From Isohypsibius dastychi (taxonomy: Eukaryota > Tardigrada > Eutardigrada > Parachela > Isohypsibiidae), in contig JAQIWT010000105.1 in NCBI GenBank assembly GCA_034696485.1, positions 1 through 35,768 of the forward strand: a stretch of DNA of 35,768 bases, in the 5' to 3' direction. Positions 1 to 13,300 of the stretch are shown here, one piece after another. How positions within the stretch are numbered: the stretch's first letter is position 1; every line of letters begins with the position of its first letter. Position numbers and translations under genes: made by a program. Under the pieces are notes generated by a model that saw only the letters and a list, made by a program, of their open reading frames with translations, did no database searches and was not told where the DNA came from.

Positions 1-545
1 GTAATGCATCATGAGGAGATGTTCGGCAAACCTGGAGGCATCAAAGTTTCCGAGTAAGCTCTATTTGCGTTCTAATGTCACATTCAATTGCCCAGTTTTC
101 GTGGTATATGATCCCGTTTAATCAAATTACTATTGCTATCATTTATCAGATATGTTCGTCTGGAGAAAGTAGGTCTTTAACGAGATTAATCATTGACCTT
201 TTCTCTCACAGCGTGGAACGCTCAACTGACCAAGTAATCAAGCCGGTGAACATAGACGCACTTGGTAAATGGGTAGGAAGTATCCCGCAAGATGTGGTGG
301 ATGAAATGGCAAATCTGGCTCCCATGTTACAACGTCTTGGATATGACCCATACTCGAACACGGCGGATTATGGCACTCCGGACGGTTTGGTTGTAAATAA
401 CACGAAAGTTATCCACGAACAGCAGGATGTCTGGCTGGACAAGAGCAAAGCTGTTGTTGCACCGGACTCCGAGGCAGGAAAGATGCTGCTGGAACTCGCG
501 GCAAAAGAAATTGCTGCAGAAAAAGAAGATGCTCATAATCTATGA
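1..545 (+). CDS. TPST: Protein-tyrosine sulfotransferase, C-terminal part (5' truncated)
   Basis: Golgi-resident type II enzyme that transfers sulfate from PAPS to tyrosines of secreted and membrane proteins (family knowledge). Two coding exons are visible, 1-53 and 212-545, joined across a 158-nt GT-AG intron. The split codon restores an unbroken protein: [11 protein letters not shown], then [18 protein letters not shown], and [14 protein letters not shown], ending in a variable acidic tail and TGA. These blocks match the conserved C-terminal third of animal TPST1/2 in the same order. The PAPS-binding 5'-PSB loop and the catalytic residues lie upstream of the window, so activity cannot be judged. 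A continuous frame through the intron (75-545) exists, but its first part has no family similarity and is not used here. A canonical poly(A) signal follows at 755-760. Confidence 0.93.
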
Positions 546-3500
546 AACTGGAAAGAGTTCGCCATTTTTGCAGTTGTGATAATTTGTTTCCTTCGACTCA
601 CCGGTGATTTCTGGTTGGAAATTGTGAGAAGCCATTTTGATAATTATCCCGGGTCACGGAAGTGGCGCCGGACGGAGTTCCTATTTTTTAGTATTTCTAT
701 TCTCTGCTGACTAGTAACATTCTTCCCTTTTTGTGTGGGACAATCTGTTTCTAAAATAAAGATGGTTTGTCCTGTATTGCACATCAAAATTGCATCTATT
801 TTGCAAGTTTGCGTTATGTGCAAAGTTACGTATTTGGTAACCGGTAATATTTGTAGCGGAGCAAATTGTACCTTGCACATGGTAGAGGAAGCAGTTGACC
901 ACAATGTAAACCGAAAATTTTGATAGTGATATGATTTGCCACCTTGACCTTCGAGCTTTCGTATCAGAATTCATATTTGGACAATGAATCGCTCTGCTCA
1001 CATAAAATGCAAACAGCATCAGGTGCCTGAATTCGAACAGATTCACCAGAATATTATTGTGTTCATCAAATGTACTCAAATCAGGAAAGACAACTCCATT
1101 GATTACTCTTCCGGTGTTTCCAGAGAAAACGCTACATATTTTATTTAGAAAATCTCGCACATTCTTGTTATTTTCGAATAAGTTGATGCCGGTGAGTTTA
1201 TGAGCAAAAAGCTTGCTTGGAATCTTATAATTAAATTTTAATATAGAGTTAAGTTAAATAAATATTGTTAAATTTCATATTCCAGATTATATGGCTCGCC
1301 TGTTGGTTTTACTTGTGTGATCATGCCACGGTGCTGCGCCAATTTCCCACGTATTTCAATTCGTTTTGAGCGACTGGTATTAAAATCTCGTGAACTAATT
1401 ATTTGAGCCCATGCTGATGGTGACTAAAATGGTCTGAATGAGTTTTACATATTCATGCAACTTTTCCAAAAGCACGGCATTTACGTGAATACGATTATCC
1501 GTGTAAGCAAAGCACGGTCTGTTGAGCTCAAGGGCAGGCCCATTCACCAAGCACTTTCACTTCTTTCTCTGGCTTCGCTCAAGCAAATTATTCCGCACTT
1601 CCAGTCAATCATTCCAATCTTCGAATCGAAATATCGGAACTCTCCCTCATCCGTCCATCTGTCTCTGCATCCATAACTACTGAGAATCAACTTAATCACA
1701 TTTCTGTCGTGGAACGCCGAAGATTTTTTTCGTCGTGGAGAGGAAATGTGAGCGTGAAGACGTGAGAGAGCGCCCTGCTGATTCTGTACAAATTCTGCTC
1801 GGCATTTAGTTTAATATGGCCGCACTTTATCATCTAAAATTAGAAGAATCGCTGGAGATGCTGGTCTTGGCTGTGTTTTCACCAGCGGTCCCAAGACGTT
1901 AGCAAAACATCTGACGTTCACTGGGGTGAGATTGATCGTTTATGCATGTGCGTATTCTGTGATGTTTTTCCAAACTGCCAACAGTTTGAGAGGAAGAAGA
2001 AGCGCCATCGAGAAGCTACCGAGAAAGGAATCGCTGTGGCCTATGGCTTGACGACATAACCAATCCATCTTTCACTGCGGATATCTTTGTTGTTAATTTG
2101 GATGAACATTGTTGCGCCGTTGAAAGATATCTCTTCCTTATTATCTGCGGGGGATTACCTGATGATTATTTGTTAACTGGAAACATCCGGGATTGTTCGG
2201 AGAGGATTCGTGGAACTCTGACCGTGAGTGCAGTTTATTGCCGTTTTGAAGCAAGGTTTCAAGGTTCTCAAAATTATACTCGTGTTCTGACATTAACGTC
2301 CAAATTTTATTGGCTATAAAAAAGAGCCAAGTTTGGGTATGTTGTATTTCGAACGATGAGTATTACAGGTCAAACCCAAATTCATCGCACGTGATTATTG
2401 TCAAAATTCCTTAATTTTAAGAACTGAAAGTTACTGAAACTGAGTTTCTTTAAGATCAAAATATTTGTATTTTTTTTGAAGCTGAACAGGATTTTTGACC
2501 CTGTGTTTTCAGTGTTTCTCTACAAAACTCTTACTGGAATCACTCTGATTTTTTTCCGGTAAAGAATTCCTCGTTCTTTTTCAACGCTCACGCAATCGAT
2601 GTTCTCGGTATCGCGCAATTGCGTGACTTCTTGTTTTTCTTCTTGTTGGAAAATGCAGCTAGTGATAACGAGGAACTAAATTTTATTCTTTTCTCCAAGT
2701 TTCTCGCACTCGACGCTGTTTGCCTAATTATAGCTCGCGGCATAGAGATGACCCTAGCGAAATGTATCCCGCAGAGAGCCTCATAGGAGAGTGTCTTGTG
2801 ATGTATGATGGTCAGCCAGTCGTCTGCTAGGTGCGTGAACTCGTTTGTCAAAAGATTATGATGCCATTCGTTTGGACCATTGATAAACTAGTCGTACATG
2901 GAAGCGGTTAACGAGTTAGAGTGTTCGTGGCCAATGAAACTAAACGTGTTCAGTAAAAGCCGTTTCATGCGAGAAAAAAAACATTCGACGCTTGTCGCGC
3001 TTGAGTTCTACCTCATTTGCGCTGCTATTTAGCCAGAAGGTTCTGCTTGGACGGGTTTAACATGTCTCGTGTAGAACGTTGATTTCTAAAACAGTGAGAT
3101 TACCGGGAATTTGGGATATAAGATTCTGGATGAACAAAGGATGAGAAAAACAACTTTTGCATGCATGTAATGTCAGTCTGTTTGGTAATCTTGGAAACGT
3201 ATGTATCTGTCAACGGAAGTGTTAGAGTCATGGTCTGGTGAAATTCTCTTTATCGGTGGCACAAGCAAATGACGCAGCTGTTGGCTTGGCGTTGAGGAGC
3301 GCAAATTGTCGGCTTGTTGGGAGGACGAAAAAACCCGTTTGGAGTGCGATGACTGGCTTTGTGATCAAAGTGAAAAGTGACTTGCGAGCTTCTTGAAAGC
3401 CTCTTTTCTTGCTAATGAGAACTTGTGTTCGACGTATTAGTTTAAATTTTAAAAACTCGTACGACTGTTGGTCAGAGAATTACAAAGCGTGAAGCCATTT

Positions 3501-4380
3501 GCAGTTGACTGGATCCAGTGTTTTTTATCGCGCCGGCTGTTGAAGTGACGGAGTTGTACTGGTTGGATCGTTAGCTTTAATAAATGACAAGATTATCGTA
3601 GAAAACGGCTGTTTTCCTTCACGCTTGTGTTTTACACAGTTAAAATTTGTACTCACATATCTTAACAGGAAATTACGAAGTTCGGATTTTTTATTTATTT
3701 CGGAAATTAATTTAACGTAAAATAATTATTGTAATTAGTTTTATCTTCTTGCGTAATGGAAATCTTATCAGAAAAGTCAGGTGATACGAGAATATTCGAA
3801 GTTTACAGTGTAACAATACTAAGCGTTAGCCTGAATATTCTGCTCAGTTGTTTGGGAATTTTTCCCGATTTGAATTCGACCTTTCCCTGAAGCGGTTGAT
3901 CTGTCGTGCTTTTTGTGCGATGTTTGTTTGCGACGTTATTCTTTCAACAAGTTTTCGCTCTAATTTCCACGGAGGCTCTTCAGAACCCAGTTTACCTTAC
4001 TTGCACTTGCTGGTACTGGGTCATATCTCGATAACAATAAAGACAGATAAATGAGATTGAAAGTCTCGAGTGCATTTTCCACTTGAAGTATTCTCTCAAT
4101 TTTGCAACGACGCTAAACATGCCAAAGAAAACGATAACTGGTGCATAGTTGTATTTTGATGGCTCAAGTTAACCTCTAATTGTTTTCGGTAAAGCTCTGA
4201 TTGTTTTATTCTTCTTCAGCTACACAAGTTCATCTCTAATTTATTGCATTTTTCAGGTCTTGGGGAAACTTGTAATCGAAATTCGGACCAGCGCTGGATT
4301 TTATATTTTGTTCTGTTGAACCTTTTATTACGCTGGAGTGATATGATCAAGATTTTCATTTTTATGGGAGTGATATTCCA
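546..4380. other. TPST 3' UTR and 5' flank of the myosin IX gene
   Basis: No recognisable protein or RNA gene in about 3.8 kb. It should contain the TPST 3' UTR (to about 780) and the promoter and untranslated leader of the myosin gene. Splice-acceptor-like sequences end at 4219 (cttcttcag) and 4256 (tttttcag), so the leader is probably spliced, with its last exon starting at 4220 or 4257. A TATAAAAAAG sequence lies at 2315-2324 and an AATAAA at about 4034, neither tied to a transcript. Open frames on the + strand are short and look random. One longer antisense open frame at about 711-1253 is described under findings. Confidence 0.5.
755..760 (+). terminator. AATAAA poly(A) signal of TPST
   Basis: Canonical hexamer 210 nt after the TPST stop codon. 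A T/G-rich stretch follows (ggtttgtcctgtattg), as expected of a cleavage-site downstream element. This places the 3' end near 780. Confidence 0.65.
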
Positions 4381-7300
4381 ATGGAGATGACTCGAGAATC
4401 GGAACCCGTGACCGAACGGCGGAATTCATCAGTTGCCACGAAGATGCAGGCACAACTTTCAAATTTAACATACCGGAAATCGAAACCATCCGCTGGAACA
4501 GCTGGCTCCTCGGAACCTCAATACGACTTGAGTTTCGAGGTTTCTTTGGAAGGTTTCCCTTCGATCCAAGTGCAGCTTCGTGCCAGTAAAAACATGAGAG
4601 CGGAAGAAGTTCTTCGCCATGTTCTCCATCAGCTCAGCAGCTCCGGTTACCAGCGTCAGGGACTCGACAAATATTTCCTCAGTGAAGTTGTCTATGACGA
4701 CATGGGTCAAATATGCAAAGAGCGCAGACTCAATTTTGATGACCATCCAGCCCAGTTGCAATTTCTCTGGCCGAGGGAACAAGTCCTTGTTGATGGAGAA
4801 CAGGATGGCGTTCGGGAAACCTATGGATTTCGAGTGTCTGATTCTTCTTCCGATGAAACCGACCGATCTGCTCATTCGCAATTCGTCGAAATGGACTTGG
4901 CCAGCTATTTTGCGTCGGATTCCTATCTGCACAAGTTTTTCAGTGATGACAATACTGTTGCTGATTTGTGTCAGCTGCCCGAACTGACAGAAAATTCTTT
5001 GCTGTCAAACCTGCAGGAACGCTTCGAGGAGGGCCGGATTTACACTTCCGCCGGACCTTCAATTCTTGTCTCAATAAATCCCTATAAATTCTACCCACTG
5101 TACAACCCGAAAGTGGTATCCTTGTATCAAAGCGATCTCCAGCCCTCGTTGAAACTGCCGCCGCATATATTTGCTATTGCTGATACGGCGTATTGTACGC
5201 TGATGAGAAACAGAAAGGATCAGTGCGTTCTTATCTCTGGTAAGTTTTTGAGTAATTAGCACTTTTTGTTATTCGAGTGATACCGGATGCAGATATTTGG
5301 TGTCGAAATATACCACTTGTCTTGAGTCTTGAGGGACTCCTGAATGTTTGTGCTGATTTTAAATGCTGAGATTCAACACTCGTGTTTGCATTGCAGGTGA
5401 ATCCGGCAGCGGGAAAACAGAGTGTACGCACTTCATATTGCATCATCTCACGGCACTGAGTCATAAGGGGCAACAAGGTGGAAAGATTGAGCAGAGTATT
5501 CTGAGCGCAGCTCCTGTTTTAGAGGTGAGTCTGTCGATCCAAGCTGGGATTTGTTTTTCGTTCGAGTTAATCTCAGAACGACAGGAATTTGTCTAGTATT
5601 TATGCCAGGCTAATATAATCATGTTATTGCGCGAGCTACCGTTCCGATGCTTGCTGTGAATTTAATAAAAGTTTGTTTTTACGGTATAGTTTTTCCGAAA
5701 CCGAAGTTTATTCTATAACTTGAGATAATTACTTGAGAGAATAACTTCAGAGAATTGGTAGTTCATAGTATAATTTATCCGAGCGAAAACATTTGGAATT
5801 ACTTATACCCTACTGGAGTTGTGGTATTTTTGTTCTAGGGGATATTTCTTGGCAGCCTTTTGTTAGATGGAGCTGTGAACCTCGAAATCTAGCATGCAAT
5901 CGTTCTAGAATGGGTCGTTATGAATTAAAGTGAATTAATTAACACGATTTTGAAGTTGCTCCGAAGTCGATTTTCGCTATGATAGCAGCGTTTTGGCTTT
6001 TCTAAAAATTTGGGGGTGTGAGAAAATGATTGGCAGTTATGATGTCAGAATCCCGCAACAGTTGTTCTGTTCCTTGTTTTTGGAATCGTTTAGCTTCTTT
6101 AGCCAGAATCAGCCTACGGTTTTAAACTTCTGTATTTTTCGCAGATAGAAAAATATACGACGATGAATCTCAGGGTGTTTTGATCCAGTTTTACTCTCGC
6201 TTGCTCTTCAGCTCGCCAATTAGGTCTTATAGCAGCTCCCGTTTCATGATTTCTTGTTTTTCTTGATAATGGAGTGTAACTCTTGGTTGATTTTTTGTTG
6301 GGAAAAAGGCGCAACGAACGTTCAAGTGCAGTTATATGTGTTAAGTTATTATCAACCATGTTGCCGCTGGATAATATTTCCGGGGCATTTTGCATCGGAA
6401 TCCCTTGGCTGTTTTTTTGAGAGTACATAATCGTAGCCTTGGGGCAGATCTGGGACACATTTTGTTGGTGAAGTGATGAGGATTTTGCGTAATGGCTGCA
6501 GTTGCTTTGGAATATAACTTTGATTTCTATGGAACGGTATGTGTAGTTAATTTCAATTTATTTGATTTTGAATAATGTGTACAAATCTTAAGTTTGATTT
6601 TAGAATCGTCTCCTTTTTAAACGTCAATACGTTCGCATTGCCTGCTTTCTCAAAAATTCACTTGTGGGTATTTTGAGGTCGATGTGGATTATTAGCTTTG
6701 CTTGTTACTAAGATCGTAATTGCGGAAGCGCGTTTTTGAACCTTCTGGAATCTAAATCGGTCCATCTAAATCGAGTTTTCTTGTCGCCTGCATCATAATT
6801 AGCGAAGTTTTGCTAGCGTATTTTTGATTCGGAGGGTGTGATATATTTTACTCTTCGAACTATACTGGCAGATATCTATAAATGCTCAGAACGGAATTTA
6901 AATATAGAATACCACGATGCGGATATGCTTTTGCTCCTAATACTATCGTAATGAAAAAAAACATGATCGGTTAAGGTCATTTTGGTTCGGGAACATGGGT
7001 TGCCTTCTTTGGTGAAAATCTACCGTTTTTCTGATCCAGGCCAGAAAAATAATATAGGCTTTTCTCGATAACTTGAAACTGGTTTAAAGTGAAACATATT
7101 TGGATCCGTAGATCTGGGCTCGAGATTTAATTTAGCTTTAGAATGCTGAGTTGTACAGTATGTGACCTCTTTATGGTCGCGGAATGTAATGTTTATTCAA
7201 GCAGTTGGTTGGATGTTTACAGATGAAAAACTAACTGTTCCATCATTTTTGGCGAATTAATATCCTCACGTGCAGGCAAGCTTCTGACGTACTTGAATGG

Positions 7301-10300
7301 ACGTAACTACTCAAGTGGTACTCGAACGTGACAGCACAGCTGTTTTTCCATGCCGGAAAATACTTTGAGCAGGAGAAATAGGGTTGGACTGGGAACTTGA
7401 GTTTTTAATGTGCCGTAAAGGAAAATGATCTGTCGTATAAACAATGTCGTGGCGTTCTTTGAAACCATATGATTACATGGAGTGAGGAACTATATTTGAT
7501 TAAATATTTAATCACTTTGGATGACCTTTCTGATTGACGTGATTCTGACAGCGTCTTCGTTTCCTTTTCAGGCTTTCGGAAATGCCAAAACTGCGCACAA
7601 TTACAATTCTAGTCGGTTCGGCAAGTACATTCAGGTTTATTATAAACCTGATGGAAAAGTGGCAAGGTAAATCGAACTTCAATCAAAATGTTCGTGTTAA
7701 GTAGATGTTGACGCTCGTGTTCGTCGTTTTGTTGAAAATCAACAAGTAGAACTTGAAAGCGAACTGGCATAAGACAGCCCTCATTTTCTTAGAGAACTGA
7801 ACTGGACTGGAGAAATCAGACGTCAAATTGTTGCGAGTGTTTTTCTCAACATGATAATTTTAGTAGAATCACGTACAGTATGAACTGTATTTGTAGTGAA
7901 TTTTGTACATCTCTTGCCGTAGCTGTGGTTATCCGACCCTTTTTCTGAGAGTTAACCGGCATCATATAATTACGGCAGATTTTTGAATATTCTTTCGTGT
8001 GCCAAATGGTGTATAAACCAAATTTGAATAAGAACTATTGGGGCGGGATTCTATTTTGGCTGAAATGAAAGGAATAATAAATAATGAGTAATTGTAGTAC
8101 GACCCAAGCGGGTCTCCTTCGGATTCGCTCGCAGTTCATATACATGTGTCCTTCTTCTACAACCAATCAATACAGTTAATCAAGCGAGGCCCCATCCCAT
8201 GTGTCCGTCTCCGTTCTTGTCTTGTCCAGATATTGTTTGTTTTAGTCGTCTTGAAGGTTCTCTTCTTTTCTCCTTATCTAATCTTAAACGTAAACCAGAA
8301 TCCGTAGAGAAGAATCAATGGTTTTATCTTTCAGAGCAAATGTGCAGCAGTATCTGCTGGAAAAATCTCGGATTGTCAGTCAGGCACGGAATGAAAGGTA
8401 TGTGTGAATGAACCAGTGTTTAACTTGTACGAGATCTTTCTGATCAGATCTTATCCTTTGACCTAAAAAGTGTAGAAAGATAGTGAAGCCTTGTCAGACG
8501 AAATTGGGTTCTGAGTGAGCTGTGCTAAAACCTGATGGATGCGCTCAGTCTGTTTATCTTGACTGAGTTTTTGCATGATGTGGTTTTGCAGAAATTATCA
8601 CGTATTCTACTATCTTCTGGCCGGGAGTAGTTCCGAGGAAAAGAAGAAACTTCAGTTGTTTGATGCGGATTCATATGATTACCTGAACCAGAGTGATTAC
8701 GAGGATATGAACGGAGTTGATTGTACCTTCGAGTTTGACCGCCTCAAACAGGCAATGGAGATGGTCGGATTCTCTCGTGAAATCCAAACAAGGTGAGCGC
8801 TTTAGTTATGATGAATCTGCGATAAATGACATTTTATAAGCTCACTTGTACAACTCAGTCTTTGTTCGTCAGAATCTTCTCGGTCCTCTCAGCGGTTTTG
8901 CATATCGGAAATATTCAATATGTGAAGGCAAGTGACTTTCTTGAGTTATTCTCCCGACATCGTAAGACTGGATTATTTTATCTGCAGAAAGCTAGCTCGT
9001 ATCATCATGATGAATCTGTGATCATACAGAATCGGGAAGTACTTCAGATGGTCGCGTCCCTGTTGCAGGTGACCATAATTCCAACTTCCGGTTTGGTGCT
9101 CAGTGAATAACAGGTGCTTCTTTGTTTCAGGTTAACGAGGAACTGCTGCATTCTGCGTTGATATCCAAGTGCGCTATTGCTTATAATGAGGCTTTGATCA
9201 TGAACTACAAACTACCGGAAGTGCGTTATCTCGACTGTTTGAGAAGACTGCTCTTATTTATGATTCCGGTTTTATTAGGCAATAAACGCCCGCGATGCTT
9301 TAGCAAAGCTTCTTTATGTCTCCCTGTTCGATTGGATCGTAAATCAAACAAACAGATTACTGAACACAAAAACCGCAAAGGACAAGGTTCGTGCGTTTCG
9401 AAATTCTGGCTCTACGTAGCGCTTATTTTGGCATTTATTTTCCAGGAGGTCTCCATTGGTGTCCTGGATATTTTCGGTTTTGAAAATTTCGAGAAGAATA
9501 GTTTCGAGCAATTTTGTATTAACTACGCTAATGAACACCTGCAAAGCTACTTCAATCTTCATGTCTTCAAATACGAGCAGGTATGTTGATATTTGAGCTT
9601 TTGTCTTTTCTTCCGTGGAATTATCTATTGTTCCGGTTCTTTCATTTAGGATGAATACCTAAATGAGGGTATTGAATGGTCATCCATCGCCTACACGGAC
9701 AACAGCGGATGTCTGGATCTCATTCAACAAAAGCCCTACGGTCTGCTTCCCTTGCTGAATGAGGAATGCAGGTACGGATTAATAGCCCACGGCTATCTCC
9801 ATTGCATAAGTGGGTCAGTGTCAATTCTGAGCGTATCGCTTTCCAGTTTTCCTGGTGCAACGAACGAGACCTTGTTGGAGAAATACCGTCGGCATCAAGT
9901 TACCAACGAGTTTTTTGATTCACCGCAGAAACGAGAGAATGCTTTTATAATTCATCATTATGCCGGAACAGTGAAATACGACGTGAAGGTAATTGATCGG
10001 TTTTGTCGTCGTTTTCAGTTTGTGGTTGATTATCAATGTTTATGTTTTTTTTCTCCAGAATTTCCGCGAGAAAAACAGCGATGTCAATCGTGCAGCTGAT
10101 CTCGTCACGCTTTTGAAAACCAGTGGATTGGGATTGATCCGAGAAATGATCGCGGAGAGTCCAACCGCAATGGCTCGTTGGCGGATGTTGAAGCTGACTG
10201 TCTTTACGGTTCTGGCATTCACCAGAAAAACCAGAAGACGGGAATCTTTCAGTATTGAAAGCTCGAGTCCATCTCGTGGATCCATCTGCTCCCAGGAAAG

Positions 10301-13300
10301 GGGATCACTAACTGGCTCGATTCACAGTAAAAGTTTGCCGATTGGAGTGAAGAGGAATTTCAGCCCGCAAGCTTCTGCTCGACAACACAGAACTATGGAT
10401 CTATCAAGTCATGCCCCGGTTGTCAAAGCTAGACGCGGTGTTTCCCATCAGACGGTTACCAGCCAGTTCCAGTCTTCGTTGACGAAGCTCATGGAAGCGC
10501 TGAACAAAGCGGATCCATATTTTATCCGATGTATTAAAGCCAACAACACCAAGGTGAGAATTTCGGATCTTCTTTAAAATTATCGCTATGAACGGATGTT
10601 GATTGGATTAATGATTAATCTCTTTTTAGACTCCTGGTTTGTTTGATAGCGAAACTGTCTTACGCCAGCTTCGTTATTCCGGAATGTTGGAGACTGTTCG
10701 CATCCGGCAGTCTGGCTACCATATCCGGTTGACCTTTAAGGTGGAATTCGACTCTATATTTCCGCGGGGTTGTTTTGAACGGTGTTTGTTTGTTTTAGGA
10801 ATTTGCTAATCAGTACCACGCAATGGTGCCGGAAAGTTTCGGATACTCTGCTTCGGAAATTCGAGCTTGTCTCGTGCGATGGGGGCTGAACCCGGATGGA
10901 TTTCAAATTGGCAGACGAAAGGTGAGTGATATCTCCATACTCAGAACAGAAACCGGAAGTGTTGACGCATTATGTTGACTGCAGATATATCTCCGCGAAG
11001 CCGACAAAACTCAGCTGGACGACATTCTGCACAAACTTATTCTTCGGAAGGTTATCAAAATTCAACGATGGTGGCGCACTTCCCACGAAGCTCTGCGAGT
11101 TAGATCGGCAACTAATATTCAACGTCACTGGCGAGGATATGTGGCGCGAAATGAGTTCAAAAGAAAACGCGTGGCTTCCCTTCTGATTCAGCGTTGGTGG
11201 AGATCTACGCAGAAAAAGCGAAAGAACAAGTACCGGAAGCTTCCGCCACATCGTGCTTCACTTCCGCTCGAGGAGGATACCGATTCGACAGAAGATGACG
11301 AAGAGGACGAGCCTGTGGTGACCAGTCCTTCTAATCGAATTGCCACGAATGGACATGTCACTCCGTTCAGTTCCTTTTCATCAGACTGGAACTCGAACCA
11401 CAGCGATGAGGGAGTCCAGATCGCCAAAGTCGCCAGCCTCGAAAAGTTGCCTAAAGTCTCGGAGAAATCTTCAACCGATCTCCAAAACCAAACGACGATT
11501 GAGCGACGGAAATCAACTGAATCGATCATTGTTGACCGTCCTCGAAGGGACTCGGAAGAGGAAGAAAGCAGTGGAATTCTGGATGACTCTGAACCGGAAA
11601 CGTTTATCAAACCGGTATCCAAAGACCGAGTTCTTCCAGCTGCGTTGGTTAACGCTTCACCTCCGGTTGAACCGAAACCATGGAGGAGATACTCTGCAAT
11701 CGAAAGACATACTCCCATCAGTCCGCCAAAAACTCTGGATTTGACTGAAAAGCACCGAGAACGAGCGGCTGATGGATATATTGAGAAAGGGATTGATGTG
11801 GAAAAGCTAGAAGATTCCCCGATCAGACCAAGTCCACCTCGTCAAATATCCACCCAAAGAGCGACGCGCCGCGACACCATGCCGAAACGCGATCATTTTG
11901 CACCCGAAATTGTCGAGGAACCCAAATCTGGGAAGATCGGAGCATTCAAGAACTGGTTGGAAAAACGGGTCGCTCCGAAGAAGAAAAGTCTCGCAGAATC
12001 CCAGACTAGTTCTAGAAAATCTCCGGACACTGAAGAAGACCAGCCGTCTATTCAACGCAGTGGTGCTGGACGAATTCCGCTGAAGGGAAGCCAGAAAGGC
12101 ATCGGAGCTCGTCGAAGTCCTCCGCTGAAAAAGCAGACTGCCAAAAGATCGCGATCGGCGTACTCAAAAACGCCGGTTGCCGAGTCGATACTCCAGCCAC
12201 TAACCCGAACATTTTCCAAAAACCGTCTCACTCGGCGAAATTTGCCACTGGAGGACGCTGAAACCAAAGCCAAACGCGAACTCAAGGAATCCACTTGGAA
12301 CTGCCGCAGCATCACCGAGTTCACCGACAGTGAGGATCGTGTTGTTTCTTCGGCGGAAGAACTCCGAGAGTTGGAAGTATTCATCTTTGACAAAATTCTC
12401 TTCTTCGAAGCAGAAGGCCGCACTAAGACGTCAACTCGGGCTGACCAGATTTTCCGGTCTGGATTGAAGGAGTTTCGTGTCAACCTGATTTCCACATATT
12501 CGGTTGCGGCCAAGGATGTCAAACTCTGCATTCGATATCGCGATCTGATTGTCAACTTTGAGAAGACTATTCGTGTGGCCTGCTACAAAATCGTCAACTC
12601 GCACTCGCCTCCTTATACTACAGCTGCGCTGGCGCAGTTCGACAACGAAGCTGATAGCTTCCCGGTGAATATGGCTATCAACGCCTTCCGGTCCTTCATG
12701 AACGAATTCATGCAGAAGCAGCAACTTCGGCAAAAGAAGGAAGATCGCCAAACCCTTAGAGTAAAAAAATCCTCTTCAGAATTGAGCGTGTTTTTAACAT
12801 AGTTTGTTTATTTTGCAGAATTTGAGCCGACGGCGCAAACAGTCAGAACCCTCGGTTATAACCCGGAATGGTCACCATCTTGTCGCGGTGAACATTTTCA
12901 ATCTTCCAACTGCCTGTGAAGTCTGCACGTCATTCTTATGGCCCATGGAAAAGAGCTTGGTCTGCCAGCTTTGTAAAACAACTTGCCACAAAAAGTGTTA
13001 CCAAAAGATCGAAGGCTCCTGCACCGGAAAACGGAAGATCAAAGCCAAGTCCGGCACAACCCCGCCATTGCCCGCTCATCAGCACAATGAACCGTCGGGG
13101 AAAATATTTTGTGTTCCGCTGGATTGTCTGCTGATTCCTGGCGAGAAAATACCCGCGATTTGCGACCGCTTTATTACGGTGATTGAACTCCAAGGATTGT
13201 ATACGGAAGGTATTTATCGCAAGTCTGGATCGGCGATTGGGATGCGTCAGCTTCGTGCGGAAATTGAAGAAAATGTGGAAAAGGTTGACTGGGACAAATA

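Noticed and set aside
75-211. Open frame continuing upstream of TPST exon 2
   Set aside because: The upstream peptide has no TPST similarity, while the GT-AG splice from 53 to 212 restores the conserved family sequence exactly.
1696-1751. 9-bp inverted repeat TCACATTTC / GAAATGTGA upstream of myosin
   Set aside because: Arms this short, 38 nt apart, are expected by chance in 35 kb.
1864-1897. Small hairpin GTCTTGG ... CCAAGAC upstream of myosin
   Set aside because: Needs bulges to extend beyond 7 bp; no tRNA, snRNA or other RNA signature could be matched.
6114-6458. 114-codon antisense ORF in myosin intron 2
   Set aside because: No similarity to a known family, no splice context and low-complexity composition; length is within chance expectation for this window.
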